Assembly: GCA_034509755.1 (NCBI GenBank)
Contig: CM067549.1
Location: 50,121,052 to 50,185,051, forward strand
Source: Anisodus tanguticus
Lineage: Eukaryota > Streptophyta > Magnoliopsida > Solanales > Solanaceae
Direction: 5' to 3'
DNA length: 64,000 nt
Shown: piece by piece, positions 10,493 to 21,826 of the stretch
Layout of the letters: each line of letters begins with the position of its first letter
How positions within the stretch are numbered: position 1 is the stretch's first letter
Notes under the pieces: generated by a model
Told to the model about the DNA's origin: nothing
Database searches by the model: none
The model's input: the letters and a program-made list of their open reading frames with translations, nothing else
Position numbers and translations under genes: made by a program

Positions 10493-13400
10493 ATGGCGAC
10501 TTCAAAACTTCAGGCTCTATGGAATCATCCTGCTGGCCCAAAAACCAGTGAGTTTTTATTTTTTTCCCCCTTTTTTCTGTTAAGTTTTTAATTAATTATA
10601 CACTTTGCTTAGATTTAGATCTACTTTTAAAACGTTCTTGAAATACATAATTATCATATCAGCTTGAATTAATTAAAGATTCTTCTTGAAAATTCAATAT
10701 TTTTTTCTGGGTGTCTTACTTTTTTTTTTTGTATATTTTTGTAATTTTTGGCTGTCTGCCTGTTTATTTATGTGAAGAGATGAACAAAAAAATGAAAATA
10801 AAATAAAAGAAAAAGATTAGATTTTTAGGTGTTTTTTTGTTTTGGATTGTTGTTATATTATCATTTACTGAATGATATAGCACATCAACAACAACATACC
10901 CACTGTAATCCCACAAAGTGGTGTCTAGGATGGTAGGATGTACGCATAACTTCCTCTACCTTTGTGGGGCAGAGGTTGTTTTTGATAGACTCTCGACATA
11001 TAGCACATCAAAGTTGATAAAAATAGTTTATATTAATTAAGATTCTAAAAAGTGGGGAAAAAGAGATGAAAAAGAAAGTATACAGATGAAAAGAAATCAT
11101 GGAAATTAATAAATTTTTGTTTTACTGGTAATATTTTCTTGAAAGTTTGTTTGAAGCTGAGCCCCCATGGGTTAGCTCAGTTGGCAAAGGATGAGGGACT
11201 TGTGTCTTAGGGTCACAGGTTTGAGTCCTGCGCCAAGCGAACTAATTTAGGTGGAGAAGGGTAGAGGGACGGGTCCATCATCCCCGAGTTTCAGAGGTTG
11301 CAGTTGGCCAAAGAGTCGCCTTTAGACGGATTTCTCGGTCATAAAAAAAGTTTGTTTGGTATTTATGTTTACTGTTTGTTCGGAGTCGTTATTAATTTGG
11401 TTAGGATTTGTATGTCATTGCAGGGATACATATGAAAATGTCAAGTTTTAGAGAACTCTTAATGATAAATTATTTAGTTGTGGAATGAAATGAGCTTGAA
11501 TAGAGCGAAATTTTTATAGAACATTCATATGATTGATGTCAACTAGTTTGGGCATTTGTATGAGCGAAAGATAACTGATTCTTGTGGCATTTGTATGATC
11601 AGAGAAAGCTGAATCTACGGTTTCACAGTTTGACAAATTTTTCTTCAACTTTTTTGTTTGTTTGTGATTCTGTTGTAATGTATGGGTGTTTTCCAGTTGG
11701 GAATCATTTAAATGGTTGGCTCAAGTTGTTATTGTTCTTTGAGCTTTCCTGTAGCCACTGATGCACCGTGTGTACAAACATACTTTTTCCTTGTTGTTTT
11801 GCTGCTTCAGGTTGATATATTTTTCTTATCATTTTCTTTGTTCACCGTTTTTTTTCATTCGTTGTGTTCTTCTAGTTCATTTCTGGGCACCAACCTTTAA
11901 GTGGGGCATCAGTATTGCAAATATTGCAGACTTCGCTAAACCTCCTGAAAAGATTTCATTACCTCAGCAAATAGGTATTTCTCACGTCTTGCATTATTTG
12001 TGACGACCTATCACGAATCCAGAAAATATGCATAATTGGTCATTTTCTGTTTGGTTTTAGTTACAAGATAAATTATTTCGGTTATTGCAGCGGTTACAGC
12101 AACTGGACTTATATGGTCTCGCTATAGTTTGGTAATTACTCCGGTAAGTTCAATATTACTCTGGATCTCAGCACAAGTTTATCTCAGTATGATTGACAGG
12201 CAAATAAATCCTTTCTACTTTGTATTCAGCCGAATCTTTATATTGGTTTTAGTATTTAGTATATGATTAGTAGACTAAAGTATTATATCCTTTTCACATT
12301 CAGTCTAATTTTTATACTATCTTATTAAAATCCTTTATCACCAGGCCTAACACTTTACTTTACGGTGGAAATAAATAAATAATAGTACAACCTTGTAGTA
12401 GGGTATCATCCTATAGGCACAGTTCAACGAAGTTGTCCTTGCGAGATAATAACATATTAATTGGATTTAGGGCATATACTCTGTTGGAGGAGGGGTATTA
12501 TGCTACTTAGTTCACTGAAATTTTGAATTATTCAAAAAATCCCACACCATGAGAAAACTGTTCCATAGTTTGTAGAGAACATACATATGATAAGAACTGT
12601 TGAATCAAATTTATATAAATCATCACCGTGCAACCTGCTTCAGATGGAGAATGGTTGCAATGAGCATGAAAATTTGTAGGTATTTAGTAACCCTAATGAA
12701 GACCAAGATTGTTTAAGATTGAGATTGTTCTCCAGACTTTGAAGGTAACTCATCTAAATATGCTGATGCCGTTGAGATTGTTCTCCACACATTGAAGCTT
12801 ACTTACACATACTGTCTTTTATGGGTTCTTAGTTGACTCTTAGGGTGTGTTTGGTATGAAGGAAAATGATTTCCATGAAAAAATGTTTTCTTGGGATATA
12901 AGTGGGTTTCTTACTTATTTTTTAGTGTTTGGTAAATATTATCCCAAGAGCTTTTATATGTAAGGTAGCAAAACACTACGAGGTGGGATGGGCTGGGGAG
13001 TGGGGGTTCTGGGGTGGAGGGGGTGGGGTTTGGGGGCATTGGGTGGAGACAATGAACTTGGGATGCCACTTATGAAACTTGTTTTCCCTACTTCCATTAG
13101 GTAAGTCATTTTCCTCATTTTTCAGAAACTTGTTTTCGTAGAGAAAATGTTTTCCACAATATTTTGCCCAACCAAATATGAGAAAATTGCCGAACACACC
13201 CTAAGTGGAGAAGGGTAGAGGGGCAGCCCATTATCCCCGAGTTCTGAACCTGTGCACCACTGGCCCTCCGGAATTTCTCAGTTATCAATTAAAGGAAAAA
13301 AAGTTTTTCTTGAGTATTTGCAATGAACAGACAACAAAACAGATAAAATCAAAACAAGCTGTGGCGCGTGAGTTCACTTTATTTTCTCCCAGTTTGCATT

Positions 13401-13855
13401 ATGACTTTGAAGCCACTTATGCAAGATTTTCCTTACTTGAACTATTTTCTTTACTAGCTTCTTGGTTTCTGGTGTCGTTTTCTCTTTATCTTGTAAACCA
13501 TAATTCTGAACTGCAGAAAAACTGGAACCTCTTTAGCGTAAATGTGGCAATGGCTGGAACAGGCATGTATCAGCTTTCACGAAAAATCCGGTGAGTCAGT
13601 TCTGTCTCATTACTCATTGAAGATCATTAAAAAGGACTTTGCAAATGTTCATGAAAGGGAAACCCGTGATAATACTATATAGCATATTCTTATAGCTTTG
13701 ATTTTTCGTTCTTTCTGCAGATAACACAACCATTTTTTTCTTTATTCAATAGGCATTTTTGTTGCAGCTATAACTAAGTTTTCGTTTCTTTTTAATCCGG
13801 ATTCAGGCATGAATATTTTAACGAGGAGCAACAACCTGCGCTAGCTAAAGAATGA
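10493..13855 (+). CDS. MPC: Mitochondrial pyruvate carrier, MPC2-type (NRGA1/MPC3 group)
   Basis: Five exons: 10493-10547, 11876-11974, 12091-12143, 13517-13590, 13807-13855. All junctions are GT-AG and the spliced frame gives 109 residues, the usual length. It imports pyruvate across the mitochondrial inner membrane as a heteromer with an MPC1-type partner. Diagnostic stretches: MATSKLQALWNHPAGPKT at the N-terminus, HFWAPTFKWGISIANIADF, KPPEKISLPQQIAVTATG, then WSRYSLVITPKNWNLFSVN and a basic, acidic tail ending AKE. Membrane helices fall around residues 20-40, 50-68 and 75-93. Introns 1 and 3 carry SINEs and a MITE but splice sites are clean, so the gene looks intact. The start is fixed by homology to the family N-terminus. 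Confidence 0.95.
10880..10999. mobile_element. Au-like SINE or LINE-tail fragment in MPC intron 1
   Basis: The segment CAACAACATACCCACTG ... ATCCCACAAAGTGGTG ... GGTTGTTTTTGATAGACTC resembles the widespread plant Au-type SINE 3' region (also seen near 37.9, 48.0, 55.1, 56.1 and 62.85 kb here). No clear target duplication was found. Confidence 0.55.
11154..11346 (+). mobile_element. tRNA-derived SINE (TS-type) in MPC intron 1
   Basis: About 193 bp flanked by a 12-bp direct repeat AAAGTTTGTTTG (11142-11153 and 11347-11358). Near the 5' end are pol III boxes: A box TTAGCTCAGTTGG (about 11172) and B box GGTTTGAGTCC (11218-11228). The tail AAGGGTAGAGGGACGGG and GGATTTCTCGGTCATAAA is the Solanaceae TS SINE 3' region. 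Full length by these criteria. Confidence 0.85.
12840..13203. mobile_element. Foldback MITE in MPC intron 3
   Basis: Starts TTAGGGTGTGTTTGGT and ends CGAACACACCCTAA, inverted copies of one another, with further pairing of GGAAAATGATTTCC-like sequence against GAAAATGTTTTCC. A G-rich run (12980-13040) is in the middle. The TTA/TAA edge suggests a Tourist-like (PIF/Harbinger) or foldback element, but no clean target duplication is visible. Confidence 0.6.
13204..13315 (+). mobile_element. 3' fragment of a TS-type SINE
   Basis: GTGGAGAAGGGTAGAGGGGC followed by CCCGAGTTCTGAACC and GGAATTTCTCAGTTATCAAT is the 3' half of the same SINE family as at 11154. Its 5' half is missing; it abuts the MITE at 12840-13203. 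Confidence 0.65.
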
Positions 13856-14382
13856 TGATGAAAATTGTGATTTAGTCAGGATTATCGAATTCCTGAGCTT
13901 TGGATGCTCTTTTATGCAATTTGATGTTTAAGTTCTACTCCTCTATACTTCTTGTGACACTTACCACTGTTAATGTGGCAATTTGATAAGTGATTGGGTG
14001 AATAATCACAGTTGGTAATTCATTTGTCTCAAATTACTCTAGCTTTGACTATATGAATCGTTTATGTTTATTCTAGACGGAGAAATGTCGCATGGAGGTA
14101 GGCTTAACAGCTAGCAATTATACTTCATATTCATTCTGCAGTGAATAAGAAGACTTGATACTCTTTTAGAAAGTCTTTTTGCTATAATTATTGTTGTGGA
14201 AGAGCTGGGGTTTTGCAGCAATGTTATACATATAGAAGAATTCAAGATATTATTTCTCTTCAAATTCAAATTTGTTTAGAAACAACAAATAAAACTTGGC
14301 AACCAGTCACAAGGCTTATACAGCAGAACTTACACTATTATAGACTAATAGAACTCTAAATGAGGATAACTTTGTGTTAGTA
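13856..14382. other. MPC 3' UTR and downstream DNA
   Basis: AT-rich, no gene recognised. It should hold the MPC 3' UTR and poly(A) site. It ends at the duplication flanking the next MULE-type MITE. Confidence 0.4.
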
Positions 14383-14673
14383 TTTAGAATTGGGAAAAAG
14401 CTCAAATATGTCATCGAATTATTGAAAATGACTCATTTGTGCCACTCGTTAATAGTTTGGCTCATTTATGTCAGTGTCGTTACCAAAACGATTTATTTAT
14501 GCTATTGCCGTTATCAAAATGGCTCATCCATACCAATTTTTATTAACGTGGACGTTAATGAAAATGATATTGTAAAATCGGCGTTAATGAAAAATGGCAT
14601 GGATGAACCATTTTGATAACGGTGATAGCATAAATGGACCAAACTATTGACGGTGGCACGAATGAGTTATTTT

Positions 14674-17600
14674 TAAGGCTGGCGAGTGGGCCGGGACGAC
14701 CCGACCCCGGCCCGACCCCGTCCCGACCCCGCCCCGGTCCCGACCCGACCCCGCTCTAAAAAAAAAAAAAAAATTAACGGGGCGGGACTCGAACTCGGGA
14801 CGGGACGATGTCTCGTCCCGCCGGACCCGAGCCCGCCCCGGTGCCCGCCGGACCCGAGCCCGCCCGAGCCCGTCCCGACCCCGACCCCGACCTTACCTTT
14901 GCAAAAATAGCCGTTGCACCAACGACCATTTTAGATTATGGCCGTTGGCCAACGGCCATTTTAGGCCCCCCCCCCCCCCCCAACCCCCCTACCCCTTAAT
15001 ATTTATTTTTAACCCATAAGTTATTATATTTACACTTTAACCCAATTTTTCAACTATAAATAACTCATTTTCTCTTCATCTTTCTCACAAATCTTCCTAC
15101 AATCTCTCTAATTTCTCAATATATCTCTCTACATTGTTTGCTAAATATTCAATTTTATTAATTCATTTGGGAATTGGGAGTGAAGTTGGCAACTAGCTTG
15201 AGGATCTTCCATCGAGCAAAGTTTCAATTTTCAACCTCTCGATTACACGTCGACGTTACGTCGGAGTTTGGTACATTCGTTCCTTCATTAAATTATTATT
15301 GTCTCGTTTATTTTATTTAGCGCACTTAATTTCATTTACTTTAATTATTTGTTAGCATATAATTAAAATGGAAGGAATTAGAGGTATGTTTAAGGGTAAG
15401 GGTAAGACTTCTTCTAGTAGGGGCAATCGGGGCAAGGGTACTTCTTCTAGTCATCTTATTCCTACACGGGATGATTTTGTTGATACTCAACATTTTCCTA
15501 CAATACCATTAGATTTAGACGAGGAGTTATTTTCGGAACTCAAGAAGACTTTAATTTAGACGATGATCTAGACGATACACCCACTAATATTGATGACAAC
15601 ACGCCCACTAGTGCACCTTCAACCGAAATACCTCCTATTCCCCCTAGTATGAGACGAGGTCCAAAAAACGACCATTAAAATCGGATGCATGGACATTTTT
15701 TGATAGGGACGTAGAGAATCAAGTAGCCATATGTAAAATTTGTAAAAATGTTTTAAAATTTAAAACTGGAAAAGGTCACGGTGGGACGGGGGTTTAATTA
15801 GACACGTAGTAAGTGCTCATCCACTAGGTATGCCCAATACCAGGCTTCAAAACCGGGTGCGCAAACGGCCGCTCCATCGGGACAAGGTTCACATACGATA
15901 CATTGTCCCGACCAAGTACGGGGTCAAATTAACCCTATGACGGGGGGAATTGTAGGCTCTAAATACAACAAACATAGAGATAGGGAAGCAATATCAAAAT
16001 TAGTTGCTTTGTGGAGGGTTTGCCTTTTTCATTTCCTTCATCTCCCGGTTTATTCATTACATTAGAGATATATATAATCCTGCTTTTAACGGTTTTCCTA
16101 GATCAACTGTTAAGAGAGATGTATTTAATTTCGCGCATGAATATCAACAATATTTACGTTTTTCATTATATCATTTTAATGGCAAAGTATCTATCACGTC
16201 GATATAGGTCGTAGTACTAACGGCCATGATTATTTAATCGTAACTTGTCATTGGATAGATTATAAATGGTCTATGAAAAAACGTATTTTAGCGTATAGAT
16301 ATATAGATGATAGGCACACTGGTACTTTTATTGCAGAAAATATTTATCAAGTGTGCGATTATTACGGAATTACCGATAAAATTATGACTATTACATTAGA
16401 TAACGCTTCTAATAACAATTACGCAATTACAATGTTAAAAAATAGTTTAACTCCATCTTTTCCAGACCATTTTCATATAAAATGCGCGTGCCATATATAT
16501 AACTTAATTGTAAAGGATGGTCTATCACTTTTTGAAGACATTCTTAGTAAAATACAATTTGCTATAAATTTTATTTTTAAATGTAATAAAGTACAACGTA
16601 GAAAAGAATATAAAAAAACTTGTCACGATTGTGGACTACCTTATAGAAGAATTCCACAAGAAGTATCCACTAGGTGGAATTCTTTATACGAGCAACTCCT
16701 TGTTGCTTATGACTATAAATTACCTATAACTTTATTTTTTAACTCTCATAATAAAAAGCCAGCTGATATGATTTTAGATAGTGATTGGGAAAAAATTTCC
16801 GAACTTATTGTATTTTTAGAGAAATTTTTTCAAGCAACAAAAGAATTTTCCGGTATATATTATCCTACTATTTCAACTATGTTATTTTATATAACTCTAA
16901 TATTTTTATTACTTAGTGAATATATGGAAAAACCAAATTATAAGGCGACTATTAAAAAAATGTTTGTCAAAATAAAAAAATATTTTATTCCTATTCCTTC
17001 TATTTATATTATTGGTTATGTATTAAATCCTACTATTAAAATAGACGGTACTAAATCACTAATTGAAACTATTTACGATTGTATACAAGTACTACCACCT
17101 CCAAGTCCCAAAAATCTAAATCACCCACCACCTATTGAACAAACTAAAGAAGAAGTGTTGAATAGCGTAGAACACCACCGCAAAAATATATATAGATTTT
17201 ATCAACAAGAAAATGCTAGTAACGTACCGGCTACCATACCATCTTCTTCATCTTCAACACAACCTCACAAAAGACATCTTGTTTCTGCGGCTAGTATTGA
17301 AAGCCTCGAAAATAGAATGTGCGGCCGTACCTCTACTAACCAAATTAGCGAGTTGGATATTTTTGTTTTGCGGGGTTCATGTACCGTATCAAGAAGTTAT
17401 CAATGAAGATGGACAAGAAGACTTGCTTTGAAATACTTTGGAGGGGGAATGAGAAGACATTTCCGACACTTTCATTGATGGCTCGAGATGTTTTGAACAT
17501 TCAAGCGTCATCAATCTGCGTCGGAAAGCGCTTTTTCTCGCAGCGGATATCAAATAGGAGACCACGGACACTCATTGGCGGAGACGGCTTGGAAATTGCG

Positions 17601-18244
17601 GTATTATTCGAGAGATTGGATACGAGCGGAGCGGAGAAGGTGCGGTCAACCGGAGATCAACGAAGAAGATGATGAAAACTACAACGAAATCTTAACCGAA
17701 GGTAGTGGAAGCGACGTGGATCAATTTGACCAACAAATACCTATTCCAACCGAAGAACCACATGAAATCATCAAGCAATTAGAACAGATTTTTTTGAAAA
17801 TGTAATTTTTTTAATTGCAATTTTATTATGTAATTTGCAACTTTTGGACAACACCATAAAGTTGCAATTTAGATTTTAGACAATTGTATTTGTATTACAA
17901 AAAAATCATATGTCTATTAAATAATATAAGAGGCACAAAAACAGCCTTGGGATGTTTTTATTACACTATCTTGTTTTATTTATTGAGTTTTTTTTTATAC
18001 ATATGTTATTTAAAAAAAAAAAAAAGGAAAACCCGACCCCGCCCCGCCCCGCCCCGAGCCCGACCCGACCCCGCCCCGCCCCGCCCCGATACCGACGGGA
18101 TCGGGATCGGACGGACGGAGCAGTCCCGCCCGCACCCGACCCCGCTAGGCCCGCTAGGCCCGATCCCGACCCCGGGGATCGTCCCGCCCCGACCCCGACA
18201 GACCCGGCCCGCCAGACCCGAACCCGGCCCACTGGCCACCCTTA
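14674..18244 (+). mobile_element. hAT transposon, copy A
   Basis: 3571 bp with ends TAAGGCTGGCGAGTGGGCC and, inward, TAAGGGTGGCCAGTGGGCC, and a perfect 8-bp duplication GTTATTTT (14666-14673 and 18245-18252). Both subterminal regions (about 14680-14900 and 18035-18235) are runs of CCCGACCCCG-like repeats broken by a poly(A) tract, and a poly(C) tract sits at about 14966. A decayed transposase gene occupies the middle. Copies B and C belong to the same family. Confidence 0.95.
15368..17805 (+). pseudogene. hAT transposase, copy A (frameshifted)
   Basis: Starts MEGIRGMFKGKGKTSS (15368). A BED zinc finger lies at about 15680-15800, the RNase H-like catalytic body in one long frame at 16273-17406 (ITLDNASNNNYAITMLKN, CACHIYNLIVKDGL and STRWNSLYEQLL are hallmarks of plant hAT/RICESLEEPER proteins), and the hATC dimerisation region at about 17455-17805. 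Frames shift near 15545, 15665, 16205, 17310-17430 and 17520, so no full protein is made. Family role: cut-and-paste transposition in the nucleus. Confidence 0.9.
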
Positions 18245-18297
18245 GTTATTTTCGATAGTTTGATGACATATTTTTTGAGTTTTTTCCCTTTAGAATA

Positions 18298-19249
18298 TGT
18301 CATTGATATTTATCACCAATGATAGGCTTTCGAGACAACATAATCAACAACAAGACACGTAGTAGAATAATAACATAGAAGTTCAAAAATCACATCATAT
18401 TAAACTACCATTTCAGTCCTTTTTCTAGCCAAACTTTTAGCACCACCCTTACGAGGAATTCAGCTTTGTCGAATCCATTGATTCTTCTTGCAAAGCTCCT
18501 ACAAGTTAAATAGGTTAATTTTTATTGATTCTCTTCGACAATATTGAAAATTATATATAAAAAAATTAAGTACAAAATTTATATAAAAAGGGAAGAAAGA
18601 AAACTTATTTACTTCTTCAACAAAATATTTTAGAATTTTGAGTTAAATTACTCAAATCTTCATATTAATAAATCAAGTTTTTGCAACAATATCCAAGTTA
18701 ATGTATTAAAAATACATGGCTAACATCTTATTAACTTAAATTAATCTTGTAACACTATATATCATATTCCTGTAGCTTTGGTTTTTTGGCTAACAACAAA
18801 ATGAATAGCTTTTGCCATCAAATTGTTTATAGCTTTAAAGTACATAATAAGTTACGGGCTAGTAGTTTCTCTCTGCTTTCTCTCTAAAAATCAAAGGGAA
18901 GCATACCAAACACTGCAACCTTATGGTTAACAACAATAATATACCATCAAATAATTCTACCAAACCACACCATAAACCCCAGATAATATAAATACAAATT
19001 ACAGTGCAGAATTAGTGACACCCTTATGAAATAGAATTAGTTATTTTGCTTTAACCATTTTTTTCTTTAATATAACCAACTCTTTGTTTGGTTACATGGT
19101 CTTTATAATGATGATTTTGTACTCTTTGACCAACATGGTGACGTCATCATGGTTGATGTTGAAAGTCTTCCTCTCATCCGGGTGGAATCTAGTTGTAGCT
19201 TGAATTGGTTACTTTTTGAGAGAAAAATGTACTCGACTTGCAAGTGTTC
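18298..19249. other. Intergenic, no gene recognised
   Basis: AT-rich. On the minus strand 18430-18500 has a short coding-like piece (ELCKKNQWIRQS then a stop) after a possible acceptor, too little to name. Nothing else supported. Confidence 0.3.
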
Positions 19250-19254
19250 TAATA

Positions 19255-20577
19255 TGTAACACCTCTTACCTTCAAACTAAGCATTATTCATGATCCATGA
19301 ATTTAAGAAACCAAAATGGAAAGTTTACGTTGGAAAATCAGATTCAGTTCAGCAGACTTGAAAATTGACGATACATTGTACAGACCATAAAATGTTTTAT
19401 GGTCCATCAAAGCTAACCGTCAATTTCACCTTTAAAATTGATGGCATGTTTATCAATTGTATGGACTGTCAAATTATTGACGGTCCGTCGATTTTCACTG
19501 TCTCTAAATCCTCAAGTTTTGAAGCCATTGGAATTGTATAAGTTCATGACGGTCCGATTATACGGAATGTCAAAAAGTTGACAGAACGTCAATTTGGACC
19601 ATCAAAATATTGACGGCCTAGGCTCAGATCGTCAAAGGTTCGACGGACCGTTGAATTGACCGTCAAACTCCTCCGACAGCAAATAGTATAAATACATACA
19701 CTTAGTTTCAGAATCACTTTTTCATATTCTCAAGCCCAAGAACGAAGATTCTCTCTTCCCAACCATCTCCTACATCAAGGTAAGTCATTTTCATGTATTT
19801 CATTGCGATTCTAACATAGTATACTCAATTCCTAAGTGAATTCTATTACTCTTAACCTAGAGTTTTCAAGATAAACCCAATTTAAGATTTCAAGGTGCAA
19901 TCTTTAGAGTTCTTCTTCAAAGTCAGGATTTTAATACAAGTTTGAAAGTAAATCAGGTATGTAGAGCTTCTATCCACGTGGGGACATCATTGTTCTTCCC
20001 CACGCCACACGTATTCCATGAAATAAGAATTCTTAAAACCTAGGGTTTTGCTCAAGTTCATAATAACCCTATCTATGTTCAATTATATATATATATATAT
20101 CAATTGTGATTGTCATGAATCTGTCTGTAATCCATGAATCCATGCTTTAAATTCTATGGGTTCTTAATTATCATGTCATGAATTATTATTGCTTAACCTA
20201 TGAAATTATGCATGTTTTCTCACAAGATATATGTTATGTATTTATGTTCATGTTAAACTATCTCATATCATGTTTACAAGCTATTTCATGAAATACATGG
20301 GCTTTCAAGCCAACTATTTTTCAAGTACATATTTTGGGAGTTGCATAGATTACCGAGAAGGCTCAGATAGCCTGAAACTATGTATACCAAATAGGATAAG
20401 GGTCACTCCGCTAGAGGATGATACCTTCAGATTATTATTGGATTCATCATGTTTATGTTCATGTCTCGTACTCCGGTAAAGTACGAGATGACTTAGTTGG
20501 TCGGGCAGAGAACAGACTCCACGTTCACGCGTGGTGGTTCATGTCAGTTTTGTTAATGCTCTCCCACAGATATACAG

Positions 20578-20627
<50 letters not shown>

Positions 20628-21225
20628 ATACAGTTTTCAGACTTTACTCATATTACTATACTCATGTTCGTGTTCATGTTTCAGTTTAAATTTCTTGTTT
20701 CTCTTATATCACTTGCCTGCTTATTTCTTTCAGTTGCTTTACATACAATACAATTCAAATGTACTAACGTCCTTTGCATGGGGCCTGCACTTCACAGTGC
20801 AGGTGCTGAGCTTCAGGGAGACATATCTGCTCAATAGGATTGCTTCAGTACCAGTTATTTCGGTGAGCCCGATCTCATTCGAGGTGTTAGTCTAGTGTCT
20901 TATGATTATATTTTACTAGCAGAGGTATGCTAGGGCTTTGTCCCGGCAGACAATTTTACAGACTCATGTTCAGAGGTTTCATGACTAGTCCAATATCATA
21001 TTATGCCAGTTTTATATTTTCAGACTTACCATGTTCTACTCAGATGATTCCGTTATTATATTTTCAGACTATTATAATCAGTATTATGATTTACATGTTT
21101 TCATTCTCATGTGTAGTGTATGTTTTGATGTCCATATTGACAAGCAAGTCATGTGGTTCACTCGGTCAGATGCAGCCATACACCGAGTGTCGTATTCCGT
21201 CCAGGTCATGGTTCGGGATCTGACA
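19255..21225 (+). mobile_element. Solo LTR of a Ty3/gypsy-type retrotransposon
   Basis: Begins TGTAACACCTCTTACC and ends GGTTCGGGATCTGACA (TG...CA), with a perfect 5-bp duplication TAATA at 19250-19254 and 21226-21230 and no internal domain or second LTR, so it is a solo LTR of 1971 bp. TGTAACACC starts are typical of Del/Tekay chromovirus LTRs. A TATA-like box, GTATAAATA, is at about 19687. Upstream of it (19370-19680) the motif TTGACGG or its complement recurs more than ten times. A (TA)n run is at 20579-20620. Confidence 0.8.
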
Positions 21226-21311
21226 TAATATTTATAATTACTATAGCTTCTAAAACAAAAAATCTAAATTGTTTTTCTTAAAGAGACTTTACCCTTCCGT
21301 AATGTTTTTAG

Positions 21312-21363
21312 GTTGGCTAGAAGAGGAAGTTGGAACCACCCATAGATCCAACGAGGACCAAGA
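21312..21363 (+). other. Exon-like piece left of copia element I
   Basis: After TTTTTAG the sequence reads openly GWLEEEVGTTHRSNEDQ up to the copia insertion. The other side of the element (28478-28655) continues in the same frame when the 5-bp duplication is counted once. Product not recognised. Confidence 0.3.
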
Positions 21364-21826
21364 TGTTAGACAACACAACACGTGAAAAATATAATTACTT
21401 TATTATTGTAAAAGTAATTACACAAAGACTTGAACACTATAACTTGACCACAATATATACCAAGTTCTTACTCTTTTATTTTATCAATACTTGACACTTA
21501 CACTTAAGCTTACACACACTTTAGACTCACTTGGATAATTTTTGGATGCACACTTGGGACTTACATCCTTAAGGACCCAAGGTCCCTATATATACATGAT
21601 CAATGTTGGTTCATATGCCAACTTTACATTGCTAGAAGATTCTAGCTATAACATCATAATGGGCTTGGCCCAACATGGTAAACAACTAGGACATTGACTC
21701 TAGAATTTTCTAGCAATTATTTTCCTATGTATTTCTTGAATCTTTACCACATTTCTAGATAATTATATAACTTAATCTAGAATGTTCTACTAATGAGAGA
21801 GGCGGTGGTGATTTTAACACTCCCCC

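Larger units (their letters stand above)
14392..18288. mobile_element. MULE-type MITE hosting hAT copy A
   Basis: Outer ends GGGAAAAAGCTCAAATATG and, inward from the right, GGGAAAAAACTCAAAAAATA continue as inverted repeats (TGTCATCRAA...TGAAAATRACTCATT). Flanks TTTAGAATT (14383-14391) and TTTAGAATA (18289-18297) match at 8 of 9, a Mutator-like target duplication. Without the hAT insert the element would be about 320 bp. The hAT sits inside its right inverted repeat. Confidence 0.75.

Noticed and set aside
11161..11235. tRNA-like A and B boxes, possible tRNA gene
   Set aside because: The boxes belong to a SINE: the unit is flanked by a 12-bp target duplication, has the TS SINE tail, and does not fold into a complete cloverleaf with a paired acceptor stem.
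14686..14999. Pro/Arg-rich open frames in the GC-rich hAT ends (also 17884-18258, 28099-28350, 59570-59937)
   Set aside because: They are translations of CCCGACCCCG repeats inside transposon ends; long open frames there follow from the lack of A/T and are not genes.
20579..20620. (TA)n run as a functional element
   Set aside because: A simple microsatellite inside a solo LTR; no further support.
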